Origin: Clostridia bacterium
GTDB taxonomy: Bacteria; Bacillota; Clostridia; Christensenellales; UBA3700
NCBI GenBank assembly: GCA_029060065.1
Contig: JAIDUT010000095.1
Location: 1 to 36,909 of the forward strand
Length of the DNA: 36,909 bases
Direction of reading: 5' to 3'
A program made the position numbers and the translations under genes. Below are positions 8,052 through 16,790 of this stretch, piece after piece; within the stretch, counting starts at the first letter, position 1; every line of letters starts with the position of its first letter. A model generated the notes under the pieces. The model searched no databases. It worked only from the letters and a program-made list of their open reading frames with translations, and was not told the DNA's origin.

Positions 8052-8621
8052 TCATTCCCAAAACTGCTTTCCGCCGTACATCATAAAGTACTGCGACAGT
8101 TTTGCCATTTCTTCGGGAGTTTCGACAAATCCGTCGAATATCCACTTCTCTAGTAGCGCTTTGATACCTGCGACTAGATATACGCTGTAATAATCGCAAT
8201 TACGAGAGTCGTCGTCCTTAGCTCTCACTATCCAACTGTCAAAGCAAAACTTCTCTAACGAGCGTTCCAAATGTCTACCGAATCCGCTGTCGCAATTAGG
8301 CGAAAAAAGAATGTAGGCAATGTCATAGTTTTCCTTTACAAATTTATAGAGGTTGACAAAACTCTTGGCAGGATTAAAGCTCTCGTTGTCCTTGATAAGT
8401 ATGGTCTTCATATTGTCGATAAACTCATTGCCAAGTTGCTCAAGCATATCGTAGGGATCTCTGTAATGAAGATAAAAGGTCGCTCTGTTTACATCGGCAA
8501 GTTCCGCAAGCTCCCTTACCGATATGTTAATAATGCTCTTTGTGTTTATCAATTCCTTTAACGCCAACAATAATTGCTGTTGGGTACGCTTAAATCGCCT
8601 GTCTTTCTTCGTCTTGTCCAT
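8052..8621 (-). CDS. TetR/AcrR-family transcriptional regulator
   Basis: A 189-aa DNA-binding regulator. The N-terminal helix-turn-helix spans about residues 12-58, with the recognition part ELADVNRATFYLHYRD, a hallmark of the TetR group whose C-terminal domain resembles DhaS-type regulators (TetR_C_8-like). The start is the ATG at 8621, because GGAGG lies 8 bases upstream; the ORF-track start 30 bases further is upstream of that site. Divergent from the acyltransferase-glycosyltransferase pair, which is therefore the likely target along with its own gene. The ligand is unknown. Confidence 0.88.
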   Translation of the reverse strand: MDKTKKDRRFKRTQQQLLLALKELINTKSIINISVRELAELADVNRATFYLHYRDPYDMLEQLGNEFIDNMKTILIKDNESFNPAKSFVNLYKFVKENYDIAYILFSPNCDSGFGRHLERSLEKFCFDSWIVRAKDDDSRNCDYYSVYLVAGIKALLEKWIFDGFVETPEEMAKLSQYFMMYGGKQFWE

Positions 8622-8638
8622 ATTATCCCCCTCCATAA

Positions 8639-8710
8639 ATTTGTTTGACAAATATACGGTTTTTTTATATTATTTTGGTTCTGTTAGTACTTTGTTAACT
8701 ATATGTTAAC
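8639..8710. promoter_or_regulatory. Palindromic sites upstream of the TetR-type gene
   Basis: Two operator-like sequences: ATTTGTTTGACAAAT (8639-8653; 6-bp arms, 3-base centre), next to the regulator's ribosome site, and GTTAACTATATGTTAAC (8694-8710; nearly perfect dyad), followed at 8717 by a further TTAACTAT. TetR proteins commonly autoregulate through 15-17-bp dyads, so these are candidate binding sites; neither is proven. Confidence 0.4.
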
Positions 8711-8732
8711 GCAATATTAACTATTTATTAAG

Positions 8733-8789
8733 TTGCTACAATTTGCCAAAAATGTGGTATAATAATAGACATTTTAACCACTAAATGTC
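8733..8789 (+). promoter_or_regulatory. Promoter and operator-like dyad for the acyltransferase operon
   Basis: A perfect TATAAT (8758-8763) with extended TGG, and a weak TTGCTA -35 (19-base spacer). The dyad GACATTT-8 bases-AAATGTC (8768-8789) begins at the predicted transcription start, where a repressor would block. Further downstream, TACTATTCTAA (8820-8830) and its exact complement (8860-8870) form an 11-bp inverted repeat around a 29-base loop in the leader. The acyltransferase start lies 55 bases beyond. Confidence 0.5.
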
Positions 8790-8925
8790 AAATATTATAC
8801 ATCTCAAGGCTAAATGGCATACTATTCTAAGTTGAAATTTTGCACGATTTATCCTATAATTAGAATAGTAAAATAATAGATAAAAGTCAATTACTTTTAA
8901 GCATTTTTTTACCAGAGGATAAGAG

Positions 8926-9888
8926 ATGACAAAGATAACACAAAAAGAATTTGACCAAATGCATGCTCAATACGCAAGAATCGAGGCGTACGACCAATGG
9001 GCATGGACTCTTCCTAACGTCACCGAAAATGCTCTGGTCGTAGATAAGGACTATCAATTCCGTCCAAAGACGACAAGTTTCAAAATAGGAAGATTTTTTG
9101 TGAAAAGTCTTGTGCGTATCATACTCCCTATCTTAAACAAAATATTATTTGACTTGAAAATCCAAGGCAAAGACAATATCAAACAAGTTGACAGCGCAAT
9201 AAGGGTGTCTAATCACGTGATGCCACTGGATACGTTGGTCAACTTCCAAGTGGCTTTCGGTCACAGACACTATATGACAGGAGCAGAGTTTAACCTCAAA
9301 AAAGGTATTGGAGGAAAATTTTTCAGAGCAGGTGGATTCTTGCCACTCGCAAGTTCTATCAAAGCAATGAGTAATCTCGACAACGAAATCTCCACTATCC
9401 TTAAGGAAGGCAACTCTATCGTAACTTTTTACGCCGAACAAGCTATATGGAAGGAGTATAAAAACTCACGTCCGCTTAAAAAAGGTGCGTTCCACTATGC
9501 TTCAAAGAATGATGTGCCGGTTGTGATGACGGTAATACTCTTCCGTAAACCAAATTGGATAAGACGCAAGTTTGGCTTCAAGAAAGATTGCACCGTCAAA
9601 GTATGCCCAGCTATCTATCCGAAGAAAGAATTGTCGGTTAAAGAAAATATACAGTATTTGCAAAGAGCTACGCAAGAAGCATATGACCGTACTATTTGCG
9701 AATTCTACGGCTATGATTACGAGAAATACGATATGAAATTGACTCCTCTTGAAAATAAATTGGTTGCGCAAGGACTAATTGATAAAGAACAAACATTATT
9801 GACTAAACCAAACGATAACGCTTTGCTTCAAAAATTAATGCCTGAATTAACTCAAAAGCAAATCGACAAAAAAGTTAGTTTCTATTAA
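8926..9888 (+). CDS. PlsC-like lysophospholipid acyltransferase family protein
   Basis: A 320-aa probable acyltransferase that transfers a fatty acyl chain to a lysolipid or related acceptor at the membrane. The catalytic HX4D motif is seen as SNHVMPLD (about residues 94-101) with a hydrophobic segment just before it (about 62-80). Motif III is atypical: TFYAEQAIW replaces the usual FPEGTRS, so the acceptor may differ from lysophosphatidic acid. AGAGGATAAG provides the ribosome site. It is 55 bases ahead of a GT4 glycosyltransferase, suggesting that the two act on one glycolipid. Probably controlled by the divergent TetR-type regulator. Confidence 0.8.
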   Translation: MTKITQKEFDQMHAQYARIEAYDQWAWTLPNVTENALVVDKDYQFRPKTTSFKIGRFFVKSLVRIILPILNKILFDLKIQGKDNIKQVDSAIRVSNHVMPLDTLVNFQVAFGHRHYMTGAEFNLKKGIGGKFFRAGGFLPLASSIKAMSNLDNEISTILKEGNSIVTFYAEQAIWKEYKNSRPLKKGAFHYASKNDVPVVMTVILFRKPNWIRRKFGFKKDCTVKVCPAIYPKKELSVKENIQYLQRATQEAYDRTICEFYGYDYEKYDMKLTPLENKLVAQGLIDKEQTLLTKPNDNALLQKLMPELTQKQIDKKVSFY

Positions 9889-9943
9889 TAGTAAACAACG
9901 AAAAAATAATTACATAGCATAATAAATCTACGGAGAGAAAAAA

Positions 9944-11191
9944 ATGATTATTACCTTAGTAACAGATCAATTTTATACGAGCAGTCATGGGACAAGCGTT
10001 TCTGCGCAAAGATTATATCAAGGACTGGTAGACCAAGGACATACTGTAAGGGTGGTGGCTATTGACAATGGCGAAAATACGCCATACGCTATCAAGGAAA
10101 GAAGCTTTGGAAAGTTTGCCGATAAAGTAATTCACTCACAAGGATTCCAATTAGCAAAACCTGATAATGAAGTTATCAGAAAAGCTATTACAGGCGCTGA
10201 CGTCGTTCACGTCTACATGCCTTTTGCTCTCGGACGTAGAACTGTGGAATTGTGCAGAAAAATGAATATCCCCTGCACTACCGCATCTCATATAGTCCCT
10301 GAAAATATCACATCTACTCTTCACTTAGAAAAATCTAAGCTCATAAATAATTTAATATGGAATCATTGGTATAGAGCTACTTACAAACACGTAGACCACA
10401 TACACTGTCCGTCAAAAATGGTCGCACAACAATTAGAGAAGCATAACTTTTATGCCAATAAGCATATAATTTCAAACGGATATAACGATATCTATAAAAT
10501 GAGCCGAGAAGAAAAGCCTGCTATCTACAAAGATAAATTCATTATCGTAGTAAACGGCAGAATGTCGCGTGAAAAACGATTCGACCTTATTATCAAAGCA
10601 GTTAATAAAAGTAAGTACCGCGATCGCATTTTGCTTATATTCGGCGGTAAAGGTCCTTTGAAAAACCGTCTTGTGAATATGGCGAAAAAATTACCGAATA
10701 CGCCTGTATTTCTTGGCGCCTATAATCGCGAGCAACAACTTTCATTTCTGAATTTTGCAGATTTATACGTACACTCTGCCGACGTTGAGGTCGAAGGAAT
10801 GACCTGTCTTGAGGCCATCGCATGCGGTTGCGTTCCGATAGTTTCTAATAGTCCAAAATCAGCAACGTCACAGTTTGTAGCGCATCCCAACAGTATTTTC
10901 CAACACGGCAATTACTATGACCTAGCAAATAAAATCGATTGGTGGATTGAGCATCCTGACGATTTGCAAGCTCATCATGAAATAATAGCCGATTATGCTA
11001 AAAAATTTTCTGTAGAGCTTAGCATGCGCGCTTACGAAAAAATGTTTGAAAAAGCAGTAGCAGAACATAAAGAAGCCTGCCACTCAACAAACGAAGAAAT
11101 AGTATACAATGAACTACTCGACGAAGAATTGCTTGATTACTGTAGTTGCGACGAAACGGAAAAAGACGACTTGATAGAACATCGTATATAG
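9944..11191 (+). CDS. GT4-family glycosyltransferase
   Basis: A 415-aa GT-B fold glycosyltransferase. The N-terminal lobe starts MIITLVTDQFYTSSHGTS, the acceptor-side loop typical of diacylglycerol glycosyltransferases and related enzymes. The C-terminal lobe has the NGRMSREKR phosphate-binding region (about residue 203) and the donor-binding EX7E motif VEGMTCLEAIACG (about residues 284-296). The last 45 residues are acidic and look like an extra tail. By family and by its acyltransferase neighbour it probably glycosylates a membrane lipid, but sugar and acceptor are not readable. GGAGAG precedes the ATG, and a strong terminator follows. Confidence 0.85.
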   Translation: MIITLVTDQFYTSSHGTSVSAQRLYQGLVDQGHTVRVVAIDNGENTPYAIKERSFGKFADKVIHSQGFQLAKPDNEVIRKAITGADVVHVYMPFALGRRTVELCRKMNIPCTTASHIVPENITSTLHLEKSKLINNLIWNHWYRATYKHVDHIHCPSKMVAQQLEKHNFYANKHIISNGYNDIYKMSREEKPAIYKDKFIIVVNGRMSREKRFDLIIKAVNKSKYRDRILLIFGGKGPLKNRLVNMAKKLPNTPVFLGAYNREQQLSFLNFADLYVHSADVEVEGMTCLEAIACGCVPIVSNSPKSATSQFVAHPNSIFQHGNYYDLANKIDWWIEHPDDLQAHHEIIADYAKKFSVELSMRAYEKMFEKAVAEHKEACHSTNEEIVYNELLDEELLDYCSCDETEKDDLIEHRI

Positions 11192-11221
11192 TCGGCAAAT
11201 TGTTAGAACGATTAGAATGAC

Positions 11222-11250
11222 AAAAGAGTGTACTTAAAGTACACTCTTTT
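11222..11250. terminator. Bidirectional intrinsic terminator
   Basis: AAAAGAGTGTAC (11222-11233) pairs perfectly with GTACACTCTTTT (11239-11250) around a 5-base loop. It lies between convergent genes (glycosyltransferase and M28 peptidase) and can serve both strands. Confidence 0.9.
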
Positions 11251-11281
11251 ATTTGCTAATTTTTCTCGTAATATATTACTT

Positions 11282-12523
11282 TTACTTTCCGTCGTCGAAA
11301 TCTTCCAAAGTTTTTACTGTGACCTTATAACAATCGGAAAGGCATTGTTTATCCATATTGTCGTACGTATCGTATCTAGTGTGGTAATAATTACGCAACT
11401 TATGGTCAAGCGCAGTAATACCTACCGCTTGATAACCGCCCTTATTGAAAGCGGCAGAATCTGTTGCGCCGAGAGGCACTGAACCGTAAGAGCAAGTTAC
11501 GTCTATACTCTTTGCCGCATTGTAGAATAGCTCGCACGCATGTTTGTCTGCCTTGACCGTATTGTTAAGGTCTTTTTGATTGACAGACAAGAACTTGCCT
11601 TCTCTCAACGTATCATATGCGTATATTATCGTTTCTACATCCTTATAGTCCCCGCTTGCGCCGTGTCTTTTTGCCCAAGCTCTTGCTCCTCTTATACCGG
11701 CTTCTTCGCTACCTGTCAAAAGTACTCCGACTTCGGTATTCTCAAGTTCGATACCTTCGTCATGCAATGCTTTCATTACGGCTATACCCATATAACAGCC
11801 GGTAAGATTGTCGTTGGCTCCGTCTACTACTACGCTTGTATTCCACATTCTGTACATAGCTATCCAGAACGGCACGAATACCAAACATACCAATCCCATA
11901 ATCATCGGTACGCCGTTTGCCAAAGAAGTATCTGCTACCGCAAACGATACTCCGCCTTGCAATACCATTGACGCAATGGATATACCCGTCAATGCTACGA
12001 TACCAATCATTGATATAACGAAGTGAGCTACGAATGCGTCACCACTTATTAGATAACTCATTGTCCACTCGTGCGCTACGTCGGGATGTCCGTTGAAAAG
12101 TATTCTTCTCTTGATTTCACCCTTTGGATGCTTGACGGCAATTAGATTGTGCGAAGTGCGTTTTGGATACATCCAATCGACTATTTCAAGATACAGCACG
12201 AATTGTAAAAGCATTAACAGCATGCCGACAGCAACCAATATGACAGCCAAAAGCGGGATAAAGAAATAGCTGACCATTGCCAAAAGTATGATCGTAACCA
12301 TTATGCGTATCCAATTAAAAAATGCTTTTGGGTGCATTTCAAAAGGTTCAATCTTGACATCGTCGCTATACTCTCTCAACGTGTTTGCCATATACTCGAC
12401 AGCGGATTTTTCGCCCTCGCTACCGGGCAGACGCTTGCCACAAGTCTTTATAATATTGGTTATTTCCTCCATCATAAAATCTGCTTGAGCATCGCTGTTA
12501 TCTCTCAATTTCTTAAGGTCCAT
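11282..12523 (-). CDS. Membrane-embedded M28-family zinc metallopeptidase
   Basis: A 413-aa protein with the metal-binding pattern of M28 aminopeptidases: His146/Asp148 in NGHPD, Asp238 in DGANDN, the Glu273-Glu274 pair in GSEEAG, and His381 in YYHTRYDT. Unusually, hydrophobic helices lie at about residues 72-90 and 92-115, before the first ligand, and at about 163-190 and 203-225, between the first and second ligands. The catalytic domain is thus interrupted by membrane segments, probably cytoplasmic-facing. The substrate is unknown; peptides or other amide compounds are possible. TTGGAGCAAG precedes the ATG. Monocistronic, divergent from citrate synthase. Confidence 0.85.
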   Translation of the reverse strand: MDLKKLRDNSDAQADFMMEEITNIIKTCGKRLPGSEGEKSAVEYMANTLREYSDDVKIEPFEMHPKAFFNWIRIMVTIILLAMVSYFFIPLLAVILVAVGMLLMLLQFVLYLEIVDWMYPKRTSHNLIAVKHPKGEIKRRILFNGHPDVAHEWTMSYLISGDAFVAHFVISMIGIVALTGISIASMVLQGGVSFAVADTSLANGVPMIMGLVCLVFVPFWIAMYRMWNTSVVVDGANDNLTGCYMGIAVMKALHDEGIELENTEVGVLLTGSEEAGIRGARAWAKRHGASGDYKDVETIIYAYDTLREGKFLSVNQKDLNNTVKADKHACELFYNAAKSIDVTCSYGSVPLGATDSAAFNKGGYQAVGITALDHKLRNYYHTRYDTYDNMDKQCLSDCYKVTVKTLEDFDDGK

Positions 12524-12561
12524 AATCTTGCTCCAAATTAGATAAACTATTTATTGTCTAT

Positions 12562-12590
12562 ATTGTAGCATATTATAGACGCATAATAAA
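12562..12590 (-). promoter_or_regulatory. Probable promoter of the M28 peptidase
   Basis: On the minus strand TTTATT, 17 bases, TACAAT with the extended triplet TGC. The -35 box is weak. It lies 38 bases upstream of the start codon. Confidence 0.4.
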
Positions 12591-12684
12591 GCGTTTACCT
12601 AAATAATTTTACAATAATTTTACTGCCGACAAAACATGACTCTATATCAACGTTCATAGGCGCAATTATCAGTATTAAAATCGA

Positions 12685-12713
12685 TTGACTTTTTGTTGAT
12701 ATTAGTATAAAAT
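12685..12713 (+). promoter_or_regulatory. Promoter of the citrate synthase gene
   Basis: TTGACT, exactly 17 bases, TAAAAT, ending 38 bases ahead of the citrate synthase ATG, which has its own AGAGGA ribosome site. A near-consensus vegetative promoter. Confidence 0.75.
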
Positions 12714-12751
12714 ATAACATTATATATAAAAAAGTCGAGAGGATTTCTGCA

Positions 12752-14125
12752 ATGTCATCGAAAAAGGAATTTGATTTGGGGAGAAAAATAGCAACTTTGG
12801 CGGACAAATGCATGGATAACGGAGTCATTGACCCCGAACTTTTCGTGCAACATAAAGTCAACAAAGGTCTACGCGACCCCAAAGGTAAAGGCGTCCTAAC
12901 CGGTCTTACCAACATAAGCGACGTCATTGCAAAAAAAGTAATAAACGGAGAGGAAATTCCCTGCGAAGGTCAATTATATTATAGAGGTTATAATATTAAT
13001 TCTTTGTGCGCAGATTTTCTTGAAAACAACAGACACGGTTTTGAAGAAATAACTTACCTGCTATTATTCGGCGAATTACCAAAACAGTCTGAGCTGGACG
13101 AATTCAAAGCGATACTTGCAAAATACCGCAAGTCTTTGCCCAATACTTTCGTTAGAGATATTATAATGAAAGCGCCTAGCAACGATATGATGAACTCTCT
13201 TGCCAGAAGCGTATTGACGCTCTACTCTTACGACGCTAAAGCAAACGATACTTCGCTGAACAACGTGCTTAGCCAATGTCTGCAATTGATTGCTCTTTTC
13301 CCGCTTTTGTCGGTGTATAGCTATCAAGCGTATGAATATTACATAAAAGGAAAGAATTCTTTCTTTATTCACGCACCGAAAGACGAGCTTTCTACAGCGG
13401 AAAATATCTTACATATGTTGAGAATTGACAGCAAGTACAGCAAGTTGGAAGCAAAGGTACTCGACCTTGCTCTCGTACTGCACGCAGAACACGGTGGTGG
13501 TAATAACTCCACTTTTACTGCAAGAGCCGTTACTTCTTCGGGATCAGATACATATTCCGCTATTTCCGCCGCGATAGGTTCCCTAAAAGGACCTAAACAC
13601 GGTGGCGCAAATATAAAAGTTTCGCAAATGTTTAGCGATATAAAAAAGAACGTCGCAGATTGGAATGACGACGAAGAAATCGAGAACTATCTTAACAAAA
13701 TTCTCAACAAAGAAGTATTTGATAAAAGCGGACTTATTTACGGTATCGGTCACGCAGTATACTCTCTATCCGACCCAAGAGCGTTGCTTTTGAAAAAATC
13801 TACAAAGTCGCTCAGCGAAGAGAAAGGTCTTATGAACGATTTTACGCTCTACTCCAAGGTCGAAGAAATTGCTATCAAACTTATCTCTAAACAAAGACGT
13901 ATCTTTAAGGGAGTAAGCGCTAATATTGACTTCTATAGCGGATTTATTTACGATATGTTGGGACTACCGCAAGAGTTGTATACCCCAATATTCGCAATCG
14001 CGAGAATATCAGGTTGGTCTGCGCACAGAATGGAAGAACTTATCAACTCTTCAAGAATTATGCGTCCTGCTTATAATTGTACCCAACCGGCTCTTGAATA
14101 CGTACCGATGAAAGATAGAAAATAA
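12752..14125 (+). CDS. gltA: Citrate (or 2-methylcitrate) synthase
   Basis: Condenses acetyl-CoA with oxaloacetate to give citrate. The 457-aa sequence has the family's catalytic sites: a histidine in LHAEHGGGNNSTF (about residue 247), a histidine in GPKHGGAN (about 283), the substrate-binding GIGHAVYSLSDPRA (about 330), and the aspartate in DFYSGFIYDMLGLP (about 392). The N-terminal extension of roughly 70 residues before YRGYNI is typical of the long clostridial form. It stands alone with its own promoter and terminator; aconitase and isocitrate dehydrogenase are not adjacent. 2-Methylcitrate synthase activity cannot be excluded, but no propionate genes are nearby. Confidence 0.93.
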   Translation: MSSKKEFDLGRKIATLADKCMDNGVIDPELFVQHKVNKGLRDPKGKGVLTGLTNISDVIAKKVINGEEIPCEGQLYYRGYNINSLCADFLENNRHGFEEITYLLLFGELPKQSELDEFKAILAKYRKSLPNTFVRDIIMKAPSNDMMNSLARSVLTLYSYDAKANDTSLNNVLSQCLQLIALFPLLSVYSYQAYEYYIKGKNSFFIHAPKDELSTAENILHMLRIDSKYSKLEAKVLDLALVLHAEHGGGNNSTFTARAVTSSGSDTYSAISAAIGSLKGPKHGGANIKVSQMFSDIKKNVADWNDDEEIENYLNKILNKEVFDKSGLIYGIGHAVYSLSDPRALLLKKSTKSLSEEKGLMNDFTLYSKVEEIAIKLISKQRRIFKGVSANIDFYSGFIYDMLGLPQELYTPIFAIARISGWSAHRMEELINSSRIMRPAYNCTQPALEYVPMKDRK

Positions 14126-14152
14126 ATATTAAAACAACACTAAGAACAATAT

Positions 14153-14183
14153 AAAAGCGTATCTCTTTCCGAGATACGCTTTT
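14153..14183. terminator. Bidirectional intrinsic terminator
   Basis: AAAAGCGTATCTC (14153-14165) pairs with GAGATACGCTTTT (14171-14183) around 5 bases. It serves citrate synthase on the plus strand and the nfeD-floA unit on the minus strand. Confidence 0.92.
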
Positions 14184-14197
14184 TAGGTTGTATTGAG

Positions 14198-14833
14198 TTA
14201 TCTCAACCGATTCCCGCGATACCCTCTTTTGAAAGCAGGCTCGTTGAGAATTTCTCCGTATACTATTGCCTTTTGAAGCGGTGTAAGCTCAAGCTGTTTC
14301 TCTTCTTCCTCGTCGATTTTGACGTATCTGAGATTGTAACTGTCTTCGCACCCTTCGGTAGACTTACCGCCAATACTTTGCATTGTAGGTACGTACTCAA
14401 CTCTATATTTATCATTGCTCTCGTGATGGGAAATGTCGCAATGTTTGTCATGATGAGATGAGGAAACCACCGCTTCTTTTGTCTTTGCCCCATTACGCAA
14501 CGCTTGAAGACGTTTTAACTCAGCAAGTCGTTGTTGAAGTTCCGCCGTCATCTGCTGTTTTGCAGAATTATTATTCGACGAACTTACGCTATGCGAATTT
14601 TGCGTCGCGCGTTGAGGTTGAGCAGGGCGCGTGGGCTGTTGAGAATGACTTGTCGGCTTAGACGAGTTGTCATAGTCCAAGAACTTTTTGAACTCGTCCT
14701 TGTCGTCAAGCAATTTTATTGCCCTTTCCGCGTCTTGCTTTTTCTTATTCTGTTTGGATATCTTGACGGCTTCGTTGATTGCCACGATAATTGCAATCGC
14801 CACGAGTACGCCGATTATTACAAACATAAACAT
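14198..14833 (-). CDS. Membrane-anchored hypothetical protein of the flotillin operon
   Basis: A 211-aa protein with one N-terminal hydrophobic helix (about residues 2-18), then a charged region, a Ser/Gln/Pro/Asn-rich low-complexity linker (about 55-95), a short helix rich in Gln/Leu/Arg (about 98-115) and a C-terminal segment starting near KYRVEYVPTMQ. No family is recognised. The start ATG overlaps the floA stop as TAATG, so translation is coupled. Position suggests that it works with FloA at the membrane, for example as an adaptor; this is inference. The ORF opens MFMFV, so initiation at the second Met is also possible. Confidence 0.8.
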   Translation of the reverse strand: MFMFVIIGVLVAIAIIVAINEAVKISKQNKKKQDAERAIKLLDDKDEFKKFLDYDNSSKPTSHSQQPTRPAQPQRATQNSHSVSSSNNNSAKQQMTAELQQRLAELKRLQALRNGAKTKEAVVSSSHHDKHCDISHHESNDKYRVEYVPTMQSIGGKSTEGCEDSYNLRYVKIDEEEEKQLELTPLQKAIVYGEILNEPAFKRGYRGNRLR

Positions 14834-15852
14834 TATTTCTTATCCTTCTTATTTGCCTCGTTAGATTCTTCTACTCCGCCGATAGCGTTACGCATATTGG
14901 TATCTGCCATAACGTTTTGCATATTGTAGTAGTCCATTACGCCGAGCTTGCCCTTTTGCAACGCTTCTGCCATAGCCTTTGGAACTTGAGATTCCGCTTC
15001 TATAACAAGCGCTTTCATTTCTTGGGTCTTTGCCTTCATTTCCTGCTCTAAAGCGACAGCCATAGCGCGTCTTTCTTCTGCTTTTGCCTCTGCGATTCTC
15101 TTATCTGCTTCAGCTTGATCCATTTGAAGTTGAGCGCCGATATTTCTGCCAACGTCGATATCTGCTATATCAATTGACAGTATTTCATATGCCGTACCGC
15201 TGTCAAGACCTTTGTTAAGAACCGTCTTGGAGATAGCATCCGGATTCTCCAACACGTCCTTGTGCGATTCTGCAGAACCTACCGTCGTAACGATACCCTC
15301 GCCTATACGGGCAATGATCGTATCCTCGCCTGCACCACCGATAAGTCTGGTGATATTTGCTCTTACAGTTACTCTTGCCTTAACTCTCAATTCAATACCG
15401 TTCTTTGCTATTGCCGATATTGCAGGAGTTTCGATTACCTTTGGATTAACCGACACTTTTACTGCGTTGAGCACGTCTCTACCTGCAAGGTCGATTGCTC
15501 TTGCGGTCTCTGCCGACAATTCCATATTTGCCGAGTGCGCAGAAATCAAAGCGTTGACGACTTTGATTACGTCGCCTCTTGCAAGCACGTGACTTTCCAA
15601 TTCGTCAATGGATATGTCAAGTCCCGCTTTCTTTGCAGAGATGTATGCGTCGACAAGAGGAATAACTTTAATACCTCTCCATCTCATACCGATGAGCCTA
15701 GTCATTGAGATTTTCACACCCGATACGAGCGCTCTAAACCAAATTCTGATAGGCAAAAGACTGAAAATAATTGCAAGCAATACAAGCAGTACGACTGCTA
15801 CGACTATTGCCGTAATGCCTGCCGCGCTAAGCGCTAATGTCATTATAGCCAT
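14833..15852 (-). CDS. floA: Flotillin-like protein FloA
   Basis: A 339-aa SPFH-type flotillin that assembles in membrane microdomains and affects membrane fluidity and signalling complexes. An N-terminal membrane-inserted hairpin (about residues 7-35) is followed by an SPFH domain, with the distinctive stretch [20 protein letters not shown], and an Ala/Glu/Lys-rich coiled coil (about 245-290, [19 protein letters not shown]) as in Bacillus YqfA. Length agrees with that family. AAGGAG precedes the ATG. It follows nfeD by 88 bases, the classical NfeD-flotillin pairing, and overlaps the next gene by one base. Confidence 0.96.
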   Translation of the reverse strand: MAIMTLALSAAGITAIVVAVVLLVLLAIIFSLLPIRIWFRALVSGVKISMTRLIGMRWRGIKVIPLVDAYISAKKAGLDISIDELESHVLARGDVIKVVNALISAHSANMELSAETARAIDLAGRDVLNAVKVSVNPKVIETPAISAIAKNGIELRVKARVTVRANITRLIGGAGEDTIIARIGEGIVTTVGSAESHKDVLENPDAISKTVLNKGLDSGTAYEILSIDIADIDVGRNIGAQLQMDQAEADKRIAEAKAEERRAMAVALEQEMKAKTQEMKALVIEAESQVPKAMAEALQKGKLGVMDYYNMQNVMADTNMRNAIGGVEESNEANKKDKK

Positions 15853-15940
15853 TTTTTACTCCTTTTTATTTATATATTTTTATTTTCATTTTATATAGAT
15901 TCTTCGGCTTGGTTATTATCCGATTAATCTCGACTAATTA

Positions 15941-16513
15941 TTACACTGCATTTTTTGCCAAAGAATATTCTTTGACGGTTATTTTTACTCCCTCTACGGC
16001 AATGACTTCTATATCTTTGCCTTTCTCTATAAGCGCTGATTGCGATACAACGCTGTAAAGCTTGCCATCTATTACTGCATTGCCACATGGACGCAAAACG
16101 GAAGTTGATACACCGATTTTGCCAATTAACTGAGAAAAGTCCTCTGTACCACTTGTTTTACCCTCGGATACGGCAAGCGCTTTTTGCACCAGTCCCGTAC
16201 GCGACAGTTTGCCTTTTTTGAGCGAATGCAACATTATCACAAGCGCTACGCACACGACGACAGAAACGCATATAAGCATTACAAAAAACTGTACTATCAG
16301 CGAGCCTCGCTTGCTCATAAATAGCCTGACTGCCATACCTGCAAGGACGAGAATTATACCGGTTATTCCAAAGAATCCAAATCCGGGTTGAAATATCTCG
16401 ATGATAATAAAAATCGTTCCCAAAATGAGAAGTATCGCAGGTATTATGCCTATGTCGCTAAAGGCAATCGATATTTCTTGCCAAAACGTCAATCCATTGC
16501 TAGCCAACAACAT
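15941..16513 (-). CDS. NfeD-family membrane protein
   Basis: A 190-aa partner of flotillins. It has hydrophobic helices at about residues 22-40, 46-62 and 70-97, with the NfeD pattern IIIEIFQPGFGFFGITG between the first two. The C-terminal soluble domain is an OB-fold of the NfeD type (about 130-185: LIGKIGVSTSVLRPCGNAVIDG). I choose the ATG at 16513 because GGAGGTGAG lies right before it and the longer ORF would include the promoter. The short form lacks the protease domain found in long NfeD proteins. Founder gene of the nfeD-floA-hypothetical operon. Confidence 0.92.
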   Translation of the reverse strand: MLLASNGLTFWQEISIAFSDIGIIPAILLILGTIFIIIEIFQPGFGFFGITGIILVLAGMAVRLFMSKRGSLIVQFFVMLICVSVVVCVALVIMLHSLKKGKLSRTGLVQKALAVSEGKTSGTEDFSQLIGKIGVSTSVLRPCGNAVIDGKLYSVVSQSALIEKGKDIEVIAVEGVKITVKEYSLAKNAV

Positions 16514-16533
16514 TTGCTCACCTCCTTTTCTAT

Positions 16534-16562
16534 AGTATATACGACTTGAGGCTATAAAGCAA
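16534..16562 (-). promoter_or_regulatory. Promoter of the nfeD-floA operon
   Basis: On the minus strand TTGCTT, 17 bases, TATACT, ending 21 bases before the ATG of nfeD. Sigma-A-like. It overlaps the spurious N-terminal extension in the ORF track, confirming the shorter start. Confidence 0.65.
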
Positions 16563-16665
16563 TAGCAAAATTTATTTTCATTTGCATAAAACATGTAGAT
16601 TTTACACAATTTACATTCATTTAGACACAGAAATTAACTATTACCAATAAAGTCTTGCAAATCCA

Positions 16666-16689
16666 AAAGACTGCCTCAAGGCAGTCTTT
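16666..16689 (-). terminator. Intrinsic terminator after the ABC exporter genes
   Basis: AAAGACTGCCT pairs with AGGCAGTCTTT around a 2-base centre (11-bp stem). On the minus strand the stem ends in CTTTT, so the U-tract is short. It lies about 100 bases downstream of the last exporter gene. The remaining intergenic DNA shows no gene. Confidence 0.6.
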
Positions 16690-16790
16690 CGGTAAAGTTT
16701 ATAAAAGGTCGTACATTAGATATAGTCCATTTGTATAGCAATTACAGTTTAGCATTAAAAAACCTAAATTGCAATACCCTTTTGAAAATT

